Notes under the pieces: model-generated
Seen by the model: the letters and a program-made list of their open reading frames with translations, nothing else
Database searches by the model: none
Told to the model about the DNA's origin: nothing
Made by a program: the position numbers and the translations under genes
Assembly: GCA_050084515.1 (NCBI GenBank)
Contig: CM114274.1
Span: 40,858,001-40,922,000, forward strand
DNA from: Blasia pusilla
Taxonomy: Eukaryota > Marchantiophyta > Marchantiopsida > Blasiales
Length of the DNA stretch: 64,000 nt
Direction: 5' to 3'
Shown here: one piece after another, positions 48,316 through 59,091 of the stretch
Layout of the letters: every line of letters begins with the position of its first letter
Numbering within the stretch: the first letter of the stretch is position 1

Positions 48316-49079
48316 TTGGAAGATTGAAGATTGAGTTTTCCAAAGTTCTTGGGATCTTTGGACCTCCTTCTCTCTTCAATGTGCTCATAGATTCCTATAC
48401 GCAATTTCAAACATAGCGCTCTCCTTATAGAGTGATACCGGGTTACCATCGGTTTAAGGGATTCCTCTTGCTTTTCTGGATTCTTTGATACGGGCTAGGC
48501 CCATCATTACGAATTCATTCTCTCATAGCGGTCATTGGTGGGTGGCTCACTTACTCCTCACATCCTCTTTTCTAGTGTTTCCAATTTCTTTCATAACTTT
48601 CTTCGGGAATGTCGGTTTTGGACATGTTTGGGCTTGTTTCGATCGTCTTGATGAACTCGTTCTTTTGATATCAAGTAGGTTTTCTAGTTTTTCTTCCTTC
48701 TCTGTAGGCGCCTATTTTTGTGTACGGGTTTGTTTTAGGTCAATTCCTTCCAAAAGTCTTCCTTGCTCTTCCAACTCCTTACCTTACTGTTTCGCCCCTA
48801 CATACGTTTGCCACCTCCTCAAGGACATTAGAAATTCATATTCTTGAGCCACCTCTTCCGATACCATATAGATCACTTTTCCTTTTCAATTGCTATTTTA
48901 TATTTTTCTTATAGTAACTTTCAATCATAAATTTGGTATTGCCTAATCTTCATCTCTCCATCTAAATTTCTTTTGGACGGATTCCACTACTTTTGTTTTG
49001 CTCGTTATCCTCATGCTTTCTCCAAACCATGTTTCATATATCTTTTCATGTTTTCGATGACTTGCCTACTTTTACTTTT

Positions 49080-49778
49080 ATGTCATCAGAGATGGAGTTG
49101 GATTCTCCATCTACTCGCTTATCTGGTTTTACACGCCCTCCTACAGCCGTAACCTCTCCCCCTGGTTCACCTCCTCATTGTAGATCTCGCCATTTTCCTC
49201 CAGATGCTAATACACCCATTACACTCACTACATTTCTTCTGGATTCTCCTCTTCTCCCTTCTTCGCCTTGTCTTATTGAGCCTAATCTTGATCCATTGTT
49301 ACCAAATCCTTCTATTTTGCCATCCCCACATATCTCATCTATGCCCTTGCTTCCAACTCCCATCTATTCTACCCGAATCTCCCCTCTTCCTCCTCCTCCT
49401 TCCCCAACCTACTTACCCCCTCATTATCGGCCATCACCACCTCTTGCATCTCCTACCTCCTCTCCTTGTAACCCTTCTACTTCTCCATTTGTACCAAAGG
49501 TTCGTTGCATACCTTGTGGTAAGGAGTTTGCTCCTAATGGGATCAAAAGACATCAGCGGTATTTTCAATCCATGCATGGGCCTTCAATCCCTAACCCGAT
49601 ACAACCTCCTACTGCACTCCCAACAACAATTGTTTGGACCTGGTTAAGCCAAATTGATCTCCTTCGCTCTTTCCATCTAGGTCTTCCTCATCCTAGACTC
49701 TACACTCGCATTCCTATTGCTCTTCCCACAATGGGTTTTAGTCCTCCCTCCAAAGGGTGGTGCAATGGATCATCGTGA
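49080..49778 (+). pseudogene. RLE LINE copy 1: N-terminal region with C2H2 zinc finger
   Basis: The chosen start ATG at 49080 begins MSSEMELDSPSTR, matched by MASEMELDTPSTR in copy 3; the frame is open further upstream without similarity. A Pro/Ser-rich stretch of about 130 residues leads to CIPCGKEFAPNGIKRHQRYF with a further His, a C-x2-C-x11-H-x7-H finger of the kind used by R2-group proteins to bind target DNA. After IPIAL, about 100 bp that are present in copies 2 and 3 (region of the 61.6-61.8-kb frame) are deleted near 49722. The frame is lost and stops at 49778. Confidence 0.85.
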
Positions 49779-49934
49779 AACCTCCACACGTATTCAACGC
49801 TTTATGTCTGGGATTAGGAGAATCTTCAGAATGAGCATGTACTTCGACCAGAGGCCTTAGCTGCGGCTCATCCCACTCAACATGCCAATCATGGGAGGCC
49901 TTCAATACAACAACGCCTTCGACGAAGTCTACTT

Positions 49935-51049
49935 TTGGGGCAGGTTGGTGAATTTTCACGTGCAGCTCATGCATTGGGTCCTCTTTCTCCGGCGGTTCCA
50001 AGTGCGGAAAGAGTGGCTCTCTTAGAAGCTTTTCATCCTCCTTCAAGTGGCGATGCTCCATCTTTTGTGGAAGACCATACAACTGACCTTGACTTGGAGC
50101 TTGACTTGGAGGTTTTTTGCATACTCCTCGCTTATCAGCAAGCGGGCTATTAGGGATGGTTTTTGAGCATCTCTGCGATTGCTTTATCCCAACAGATTGA
50201 GCAAGTGGCTTTGTCTCTCTATATAAGGTGTGTGCACATATGGCGGCAGGTCGTCTCCCATTCTCTATCTCTAGGCTCTTAGGGGCTTGTCATTTGTTGG
50301 CTATGGATAAGCCTCCTTTAGGTGTGCGCCCTTTGGCTATTGGAGAGGTTTTATATCGCTTGGTTAGTCGATCCCTATGCTTGCAATTTCGTCCTCACTT
50401 TAGTGCCCACTTATTTCCTCATCAATTTGGAGTGGCAACTCCTGGAGGTTGTGAGGCTGTGGTGTATGGGATTCGCTCCACTCTTGATATTCATCCAGAT
50501 TGGGTAGCAATTCAAGTCAATGTGGCTAACGCATTCAATTCAGTTTCTCGTGCGGCCATCTTTGAGGAGTTACGTTGTGCAGGAGGACAACTTGCGAGCC
50601 TCATTCCATTTGTTCGCTCCTTCTATGCCTATGATACGCCCATTATCTATTCCCATCATGCTACTTCTGGGGAATATAGTATTCTACAATCGGCTTGTGG
50701 CACACGTCAAGGTGATCCCATGGGGGGCCCACTCTTTGCCATTGCCCATTTTCGTGCCCTTCGAGCATCAGCGCAAGCATTTCCATCTTGTCTTTTCCCT
50801 TCTATTGTTGATGACACTCACATTATAGGTCCTCCTTTTGAAGTGGTTCCTGCTTATACCCATTTTATGGAGCAACTCTCTTTCTTAAACCTTAAAGTCC
50901 AACCTAGTAAATGTGGAGTATGGTCTCCTTCATGCCTTCCATTAACATTCATCCCACCTACTCCTGATTTTCCCATCTACATTGAAGGGTTTAGAGTTCT
51001 TGGGGTCCAAAATTGGCTTCATCGACTATGTCTCAAAGTTCTTCGATGA
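49935..51049 (+). pseudogene. RLE LINE copy 1: reverse transcriptase
   Basis: The segment reads GQVGEFSRAAHALGPLSPAV, then after a TAG at 50151-50153 (where copy 3 has a Gln codon) GWFLSISAIALS, RPLAIGEVLYRLVSR, HQFGVATPGGCEAVVYGIRS, NVANAFNSVSRAAIFEELR, GTRQGDPMGGPLFAIAHF and the catalytic VDDTHIIGP at 50807. In copies 2 and 3 the catalytic box is ADD. The first catalytic Asp position is eroded: copy 2 has QVDVENAFN where this copy has QVNVANAFN. A one-base insertion at 51001-51012 moves the continuation into another frame. The enzyme would prime synthesis from the nicked target. Confidence 0.9.
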
Positions 51050-52472
51050 GGCCCTTTTGAGAGACGTGGAATGGCTTCATTTGTTACCTCATCTAGGGGA
51101 TCCCCAAGTGGCTTATGGGATTCTCTCCCAATGTTTTCTACGACGTCCTTCCTACCTTCTTCGCACTTGTCCTCCCACTTTAAGGTTCTTACATCGGTTG
51201 GCCTCTTTTGATCCTTCTATCTTGGCAACTTTTGGTCAACTTCTTGGCCCGAATACCTTTAAGGGAGAGGATGGTGTCTTTGCTTCACGACAAGCTATTT
51301 TGCCTATTTCTTTTGGAGGCGTGGGATTGTCCTCCACAGTCGCATCTGCACCCGCACCCTTTTTGGGGAGTTGGGCATTGGTAGCATCGATTATGGCTTC
51401 AAGGTTTCTCCAAGGAGATACACCTATCTTGATGGATCATATCGCCCATGTAGAGGAGGGGGACTTGTTATTTCAACAACAACTGAGATCTGCACAAGCT
51501 CTTCTTCCTCTTGCTACACAAGTAATTCTATCCCCTTTCAGTCAACTGATTATGGAAGGGCTTGATCGACTTCAAGAGCATATCTCCGAGAATCTGCATC
51601 AAATCAACTTTTCTAGCATTCTCTCCGAGGCATCCTCTGACGCTAATCGAGCTCGTCTACGTTCATGTGTGGGTACCGGAGCGGGGGTATGGCTTACTGC
51701 AAATCCTCTTATTCTTCCATTTCGTCTTCCTCAAAGTATATTCTCGACAGCTTTGCGGTTACGTCTTGGACTTCCCCATCCTTCTCTCTTAGGTGTGCCA
51801 AATTGTGTATGCGGGGATCTCATTGATGCCAAGGGTATCCATATTCTCCGATGTGCACATGGTGGAGAACGAACGGCCACACATGATGTCATTATAGAGG
51901 CGGTAGCATCGGTGGCTCGTAGTGCAGGATACACCGTTGGGCAAGAGCAACTCCACATCCTACCTTCAACCACACAAGCAACCTCTCGTCGGAGAGTGGA
52001 TCTTGTTATGTCTCGAGGTGGATTCCGGACACTAGGTGATGTGGTGGTTGCTGATCCAACATGTTCTGACTTGGTGTGTCGAGCCGCACATACCAAAGGT
52101 TCGGCGTCCAAAGGTGCAGTAAGAATCAAGGAGTTAAGTTATGTTGTGAGACATGCAATTGATGGATTTATTCCTTTCGTAGTGGAAGTATTCGGTCATT
52201 TACATGTGTCTTTTGATACTTTCTTGAAAACATGTGCTTACCACTCCCTCGAGAATCATCACCTTGCCCCTTCCCGTAGTCCTTCTCTCTCGGTAGTTAC
52301 TACTTATTTCCGGAAATGCATCTTAGTGGCCTTACAACGTGCACAAGCCTTGGCATTGATACGTCGTGCAGAGGTGGTGGTGGGTCGCTCGCCTCGTCGT
52401 CCATTCACGTCTGACCAACCACTCGTGTTCTTGTCAGATTTGTTTCATGCTATCAATCGTGTAGCTCGTTGA
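50982..52472 (+). pseudogene. RLE LINE copy 1: thumb, Cys/His cluster and restriction-like nuclease
   Basis: An uninterrupted segment of 496 residues ending at TGA 52470-52472. It begins at the frameshift (GFIDYVSKF) and continues with LGDPQVAYGILSQCFLRRP. The cluster has Cys275, Cys277, His287 and Cys291 (CVCGD at 51804), then R297 and H301 (ERTATHD). The nuclease core follows: RRRVDLVM (Asp340) and LGDVVVADPT (Asp353, Asp358), resembling the PD-(D/E)xK fold of RLE-type LINEs. A conserved tail contains FIPFVVEVFGHLHVSFD. The nuclease would nick the chosen target. This part keeps all residues that I judge important and is the best preserved of the three copies. Confidence 0.85.
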
Positions 52473-52620
52473 GCCGGTGTTTGCGTTGGCTTGTTGTCAT
52501 TTTCTTTTTGCATTCTTGTATGCATTTTTTGACTCCTCTTTTTGAATTGCTATTACCTTTCTTTGTCCTCTTCTGAGGTTTATTTTATAATAAAGTGGAT
52601 ATATGAAGATGTTGATCTTA

Positions 52621-53700
52621 TGTTTAGGGGTGTCCTTAGACTTCTTTCAAAAATACTATGTATCATTTTAAGGGGGTCGTATAAAAATCGGTAAGGAGAG
52701 TTTCGTTACACCATGAACTAATTAAACGCATGGTCCCTTCATGTCCTTACTAGTGAAAAAGAGTGCAATTTCTCATCTGAATGTGAACTTCTCCGATCTG
52801 AACGCTCAAAGAACGCCGGAGATCGATATCGTCCACGGGTTCTCGACGTCGGGAACCCGCGGTAGATCGGCGTTGCTGCGCATCCGGAGCTCATGAGCGC
52901 ATGCGAGCTCGCGGAGCGGAACTGGAGTCTGGAGTTTGGGGAAGCAGGAGAAACCGAAAGGATCGTGGGTGCCTCCGAACACGGCTGCACTGGGATTCGG
53001 ATTCAATGGATGGATTGCTCGTTTCATAGCCCCGGGGCATTGTCCGCATGGTACATGTTTCCCATTATCGGTCTCGCACTCCCCGCACGATCCTACGCTT
53101 TTCGCATGTTGGGGAATGGCGGAACGAGTCTTTGATCGAATGCTCATCTCTTTTGCTCCAATGCATTCCTCTCTCTTCATAATCGCATAACTTGCATTGT
53201 GGCGCTAGAATATGGATGGTTTCCGATGGGATTTCTATTGCGTCTTACGAGAGCGTGTTCTAATGGGAGCAATAAATAAACACCGTAAGCATTTACGGGA
53301 AGAAATCATTGTGGCACTGTTTCTCGCAATAAAAACCGGAGTCGCCGTTTTTCTAGTGACAACTCATGTTGTTATTCCACACCACCCCTTTTTTCTTCTC
53401 TATGTCCTTATCCTGTAGCCACACACCTTCCTTGTTCACGTTTGACCCATGTTTTTCTCCCTTATCCCACTCTATTCCCATCTATTTTTTCCATCTATTC
53501 TTTTTCCATATTACTAGTACCTCCATACTATCTCTACATTATTTGGGGAAGGGGTTGGGCCATATGTCATAGGTGAAGATGGTAGATGAGAGTTCATACT
53601 AGGGAGAGCATTTCCGTGGACGGGAAGAGAGTCGGTTACCATTAGGGCTAGTTCGAATGGGGGTTGTGGGGCGGATTTTGATGGGGTTTGTCTCTCGAGT
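52621..53700. other. Intergenic sequence with a GC-rich block
   Basis: At 52690-52755 there is similarity to 57355-57440 (caccatgaactaattaaac versus aaacatgaactattaaac, and gtccttacta). At 52780-53200 a GC-rich block opens frames on both strands, for example 52806-53180 minus (124 residues with a C-x2-C-x11-C-x2-C pattern) and 52936-53190 plus. None belongs to a family that I recognise, and the two strands cannot both be coding. It could be a captured or relict gene fragment. Confidence 0.3.
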
Positions 53701-53736
53701 TTGACGGAGGGGGTCATGTTCTCTTCTTGGTGAGAG

Positions 53737-54248
53737 GTGTCCATGCCTCGACCCGCATCGGCCCCTCGCGTAGGGGCTCGTGGGTCGTCTAGGTGGGATA
53801 CAAAATGCCCTTGTTGTCCCGAATTCTTCACTCGTTCAAGAATTCGGAACCATTTAGCGGCTAAACATCCTGACTTTGATAGATTCGGATGGGTGGTTCC
53901 TCCAGTCAATCATGGATGCTCACCGGTGCTTCATGCATCATTGCCCCCTCCCGAGGCATGGAGTGGTTGAGGTCCCACCTTGGCAGCATCACAGGTCTCT
54001 TTGAGACACGTTTTCCCTGCCCGAGGTTGTTTCATAGGATCCCCCATGCTATTCGGGATGAGCTTCGTCAGTGTTTCATCCTTCCCTTATCTAGGATCGC
54101 AGTTGATCCTATGGATGAGCTCTCGTGGTATCTACTACTTCTCCTTCCACGATGGTGTCTTCGCTATACCCGAGGAGGGAAGGCTGGCCATAGAGAGGTT
54201 GTGGCCCGATTGCGGCGCTTCCGAGTTCGTGGCATATGCCAGAGGTAG
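53737..54248 (+). pseudogene. RLE LINE copy 2: N-terminal zinc finger region
   Basis: In 53737-53970 the sequence CPCCPEFFTRSRIRNHLAAK followed by His gives C-x2-C-x11-H-x4-H, a classical C2H2 finger (first Cys at 53806). After a frame change the chain continues at 53889-54248 with LFETRFPCPRLFHRIPHAI and DPMDELSWYLLLLLPRW, matching the equivalent region of copy 3 and showing what copy 1 has deleted. Confidence 0.8.
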
Positions 54249-55570
54249 CACTCCACGTGGTTTCCCAGCAGACGATCTTGTAGTTGCCAGATTGCGACGA
54301 TGTAGGAGACTTGGGCGAGCCGGGGAGTACTCGCGAGCGGCTTGTGCGCTCCGCCCCATGGATATGGCTCCTCCTTCCACTGTTACCATCAACGCCCTCC
54401 GGAGGCTACACCCTCGTCCAATGGTTGACATCCCAGCATTTGTACGTGACTTCCATCTTGACATGACCTTATGCCTAGACCCGTCCCTCTTTGCATAGGC
54501 ACTCGGGCGTTCCCCTAGGATAGCAGCTGGAGGGTTGTCCGGTATGATGTACGAACACCTTCGTGATTGCTTTCCCTCCGAGGACTCTGCTAGCGGCTTT
54601 TCCGAGTTGCTTCAGGTTGCCTCTCACCTAGCTCAGGGGAGAGTGCCAACAGCAGTAGCCCAGGTATTGGGGGCGGGGCGACTTTTGGCGTTATCGAAGG
54701 AGGTTGGAGGGATCCATCCGATTGCCATAGGGGAGGTGCTCTTGCTGTTGGTGAGTCGCACTATCGCTTTGCACTTCCATGAGGCTTTCTAGTCACATCT
54801 GAGTCCGCACCAGTTCGGAGTTGCCACGCCAGCCGGTTGTGAGGCTGTAGCCTTAGGTTTGAGGGCTTGTTTAAATATACATCCTGAGTGGGTGGTTCTC
54901 CAAGTTGATGTGGAGAACGCCTTTAACTCAGTATCTCGGGCAACTATCTTCACGGAGCTGAGAGATGTAGGGGGTCCCATAGTGAGCCTTATTCCCTTTG
55001 TGCATGCTTTTTATTGGGCCCCCTCGGCTCTCTATTTTCACCACGGTAGGTTCAAGGAGGAGGTCACGGTCTTGGAGTCTGCTACCCGGATGCGTGAGGG
55101 TGATCCCTTGGGTGGTGCATTGTTTGCTTTGGCTCATTATCGAGCAGTTCTTTCTACGGTGGAGGCTTTCCCGGGTTGCATTTTCCTTTGTTGGCAGATG
55201 ATACTCACATTGTCGGCCCTGGAGACTTGGTTGTTCCTGCATTTCAGCACTTTTCAGCACAGTTGGCACACGTCGGCCTCGCGGTGAAGGTGGGAAAGTG
55301 CAAGGCTTGGTCTTCATTAGGCTTGTCAGCGGATATTCATTTACCCGACGGTTTTTTGACACATGCTGGAGGGCTTTGCGTCTTGGGAGTCCCACTCGGG
55401 AGCCAGGACTTTGTATCGAGTTTTGTGGCAGCGGCTCTTACCGAGGATCTTCTTCATGTCGACGATCTCACGAGGATTGGTGACCCTCAAGTAGCTTATG
55501 GAATCCTCTCATCATGTTTTTCCCGTAGACCTGGTTATCTGTGTAGAACCGTGTGGCGACTAGCCATATT
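54249..55570 (+). pseudogene. RLE LINE copy 2: reverse transcriptase
   Basis: Segments in two frames: GRAGEYSRAACALRPMDMAP, RIAAGGLSGMMYEHLRD, GGIHPIAIGEVLLLLVSR, then TAG at 54790. After that come HQFGVATPAGCEAVALGLRA, LQVDVENAFNSVSRATIF (first catalytic Asp present), MREGDPLGGALFALAHY, and after a frameshift near 55180 the catalytic ADDTHIVGP (55194). The thumb segment IGDPQVAYGILSSCFSRRPG follows. The region before GGIHPIAIG is longer and more complete than in copy 1. Confidence 0.88.
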
Positions 55571-56669
55571 TCTTCCTTGTATAGATCCTTTGATAGAAAG
55601 ATTATGCAGGCGTTTGGGGATCTTCTAGGATGCCGCTCATTAGAGTGCCCCACGGGGGAGTTAGCTCGTAGACAGGCTTCTTGGCCGATTGCCTTTGGTG
55701 GAGTAGGTCTCATAGCGACTGAGTTAGTGGCGTCTTCAGCCTTTTTAGGAGTTGGGCCCTTTGAGCACCCCTCCTTTGCTCGATTTTTGGTTAGGGATAG
55801 ACCGCTACTTTTACAGTACGTTTCCCAGGTTGAGGATGGTCTTTTCCCACTTCAGTCTTCACTCACAGCTTGTAGAGACTCCCTTCTTGTTGAGGCTAGA
55901 GCAGTTCTTCCTGCTTTATCTTCCCTAGTTACCTCCGGACAGTCTGGGCTCCAATCTTCTTTGATGGAAGCCCACTTTGATGCATTGTTTAGAGCTACTA
56001 TGTCGGACGGGAATATCCCCATGGAGGGTTCGGGCCCGTATTCTCTCTTGCTCCGGAAAGGGGGAAGGCTCATGGGTGGGGGCTCGTCCCCTCATCCCGG
56101 CTTTCCGCATCGCACCACTTACCTACATTACAGCGATGAGGTTCCAAGTGGGCCTGCCCCAACCAACGGTGGTTGGTTCGACACATTGCGAGTGTCACCG
56201 GAGTCTGGATCCACTTGGTGTGCATTTGGCATGGTGTCCAGTTGGGGGTGAGAGGATAGCCACTCACGATGCAGTGCGGGATATTATGTTCTCTATTGCT
56301 CGGGAGAGTGGATTCCATGTACAAAGAGAGAGGCACTACTCCATGCGGGATTCCCTTATCCGTGCTGATCTCTACATGACGAGGGAGTCTGAGGTGGTGG
56401 TAGCGGATGTTGTAGTGACGGATCCTTCGCCGGAGGCGGTGCGAGCCCAAGTGGTAGCACAAGGGAGATTGCTACAAGGAGTGGCGGTGGCGGTCAAGAA
56501 GACCCACATTTATAGTCGACTTCATGACGGACATCGATTTATCCCCCTAGCCATTGAGATGTACGGGGCGATGGGGGAGAGGTTTGACTCGTTCCTTACG
56601 GATTGCGCCCATCATCTCCAGTTGAGAAATGGGTTGTCCTTAGCCACTGCGATACTTTATTGTAGGTAA
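55553..56669 (+). pseudogene. RLE LINE copy 2: Cys/His cluster and restriction-like nuclease
   Basis: Frames 55553-56110 and then 55977-56669 carry the C-terminal part: RQASWPIAFGGVGLIATE, then MRFQVGLPQPTVVG, CECHRSLDPLGVHLAWCPVG (C-x-C...H...C), ERIATHD, RADLYM and VVVADVVVTDPS, then FIPLAIEMYGAMGERFDSF. All motifs seen in copy 1 recur despite large overall divergence, which supports these as functional residues. Confidence 0.85.
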
Positions 56670-56910
56670 CGGGTCTCCATAGCTTTGCAGCGCGCCCAGG
56701 AAAATGGGCTTCTTCGGTGGGCTCAGGCGGTTGGAGACGCCAATGCAAGAGGCCCACTTAGTAGTAGTCATAGTTCTCGAGGTATTGCTGATATTGTCTC
56801 TACTGTTGGTGATTTTGGTCGTTAGGGGGGAAGGCCCCCTTCTTTCTCCTCGGGGCCGGTTTCGGCTTCTTGAGGTCTATTTTTTGGGTCTCCATGCCCC
56901 CTCTTTTGTA

Positions 56911-58784
56911 TCGTGACGGGTTTCCCATCCTTTTTCTACATATATATATTTTATTTCTTTTCTAGTGATGTCGAAGTTCTTATTCGTGGTATGCACGTGG
57001 CAATCCGGATGATCTTAAGGAAATCAGAATATTATTAATTAATAAATTTATTTATGGATAGGAAAGAGTTGGGAAGATGATTAAAATTAGGGCAACACGG
57101 TGCAAATTAGGAAATTCCTATATTTCCCTATATTTAACACCTTCAGAGTAAAGTGAATTAAAATTTTAATTTATTTTGAAATCAAATTATGATTGTAAGT
57201 TCAAAATCAACCAGAAATATTTTTTTTCCAAAAAATATCAAAATATCAATTGCAAGATGTACTCTTTTAATTCTTTTGGATTTGAAAATTTTTTATTAAA
57301 ATTCTCTTGAGAACTTCAATTTTTTTATCATGATAATTGAAATCATGTAAAAAAATTGGTGAGAAAATTACATTGAAACATGAACTATTAAACTTCATAT
57401 GCATCCGCGTTCCCTTTGGGTCCTTACTAAGTAAAGCCCCTAATTATTTTCTCTCTCCCCCTTTCAAAGGGGATGCAGACAAGAAACTAGAAGCTAATCT
57501 ACATTATTAAAAGAGTCTGGGGTTTCAAGTAGGGCTCCCTCTGCATGACACGTATGCATTTTAGGTCCTTCCCGTGCTGACAAGTGGCGGGTTTAACAGG
57601 AGTTAACAATTAAGTTAAGGGGGACGGGGCCGGTTTCACCCGTGCATCGCACGGGCACGGATTAGAATGAGATACTAGAATGTTGCCCATGCTAGAATAA
57701 TTTTCAATTTTTTTAAAATCATAATTTAACACCCCTTCTAGTTTTTTTTCACTTCCTTTTAATTTAATTGCTTCTTTTCAAAGGACGCGTGTTAACACCA
57801 AAAAAATTATCACAAAAAAAAATTCTAACCCAATCCCCTTTTAATTATATTTTACTTATATATTTGAAGCACCTATATATATATATATGAAAAATAAATG
57901 GACTTCTCATGTCCCGTCTAGTTAGAGTGGGTGAACGAGGAGGAATCTTATTTCGCTTTGAACGTTTTCTTTTATACCACTCCCAACGACATTTGTTAGG
58001 CCTTATCCGACCAATATTTGATAGGCAGTAATCAGAATCCTAAGAAATCTGACTTCCAAAGCTCGCTAGCAGCGAAAGTAATAGATTTCCAGTCATATGA
58101 CGAGTTAGATGGACCACCGGGTCTGCCCTCATTATTACGACGTTGAACTCTTGGAAGAAAATGTCCACGCCATGCTAGGGAGGGACTCAGGGAGGAGGGA
58201 CACAAACGGAGGGACAATAAATGGAGAGACCTCCGTCGGAGTCCGTCCATTCTAGCAGGTGCTGACGCCGCGACCGGAGAAAATGAGGACATCGCGCACG
58301 GAACGCTACGGGAGAGCTACGGGAGGAATTAAGGGGGGGGGGGGGTGGGGAAGGGACAGCAAATGCCCGCAGAGTCTTTGCTGACTGATTAGTTATTACG
58401 ATAATGAATGAGGCCGAGGAAAAATCGCGACGATGCGCACGGATTCGTACGAAAGGAATGCAACCAGTCTCCGGTGATTATTCTCGATTTATTCATAAAC
58501 ATAATACTATTATCATTAGAAAAATTTGACGAACCTCAATAAATATGGAGGATAAAAAACACATAAAAAGAATATTAAAGAATCAAGTTTAAAAAATCAC
58601 ATGTCATTTTGAAATAGAAGAAGGGGGTATTTCTCTATCGATTAAACTCATAAACAATATTGGCGATTCTTAGTGAATTATGACTACTACTAAATGGGTC
58701 TCTAGCGTCAACGTCTTCCACAGTTTGAGCCTGTCGCAAAAGCCCATTATCATTAGCACAAGAAATTGATGGTTTCTAAGAAAG
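56911..58784. other. AT-rich sequence with a transposon-end-like palindrome
   Basis: No firm gene. A stretch at about 57355-57680 contains repeat-like text that also occurs near the copy 1 LINE. It ends with the hairpin cccgtgcatcgcacggg (57639-57655) followed 20 bases later by ctag. An ATG frame on the minus strand, 58292-58032 (86 residues, Ser/Arg-rich), lies in a GC-richer block but has no recognisable domain. A G homopolymer of about 13 bases is at 58334-58346. Confidence 0.4.
57639..57655. repeat. Short palindrome of Helitron-end type
   Basis: cccgtgc, loop atc, gcacggg: a perfect 7-bp stem. Helitron 3' ends have a hairpin shortly before a terminal ctrr; here ctag lies at 57675-57678, farther than usual, so the assignment is tentative. 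A degenerate version lies near 84-98. Confidence 0.4.
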
Positions 58785-59091
58785 AATATTCATTTTATTA
58801 AAAAAAGAAATTTCAAAAGAGGACAAACAAAGGTAGTAACATCTCGGAAGAGGAATCGAAAAATGCATTATGGAATGCAAAAAGAAAATGGCAACTAGCC
58901 AACACAAACACCAACTCAATGAGCCACACGATTGATAGCTTGAAACAAATCTGACAAGAACACTAATAGTTGGTCAGACGTGAATGAACAACGAGGGGAG
59001 CGATCCCCTACCATCTCCGCAAGTAATATCAATGCCAAGGCTTGTGCACGTTGTAAGGCCGCTGAGATACATTGCCGAAAATAAGTAGTAA

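Larger units (their letters stand above)
48316..52620 (+). mobile_element. RLE-type LINE, copy 1 (R2/NeSL-like organisation)
   Basis: Plus-strand non-LTR element of about 4.3 kb. A 5' leader of about 760 bp, shared with copy 3, is followed by an N-terminal C2H2 zinc finger, a reverse transcriptase, a C-x-C...H...C cluster and a restriction-like nuclease domain. The 3' leader ends with a taataaagtgga-type sequence that matches the end of copy 3. No apurinic endonuclease is present. The arrangement of N-terminal finger, central RT and C-terminal Cys/His cluster with nuclease is that of R2-group LINEs. The coding part has a deletion, a stop and a one-base frameshift. It is not in rDNA, the site of classical R2. 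Confidence 0.85.
53700..56910 (+). mobile_element. RLE-type LINE, copy 2 (divergent, GC-rich lineage)
   Basis: Same domain order as copy 1 but clearly a different subfamily: the proteins align throughout with many substitutions, and the DNA is much richer in GC. Reading requires several frame changes (near 53900, 54240, 55180, 55560 and 56110) and passes a TAG at 54790-54792. It retains segments that copy 1 lost, such as the region after the zinc finger. Ends were not defined; coding similarity starts near 53730 and ends near 56800. Confidence 0.85.

Noticed and set aside
48316-52620. Classical R2 insertion in 28S rDNA
   Set aside because: No rRNA gene sequence flanks any of the three RLE-type LINEs.
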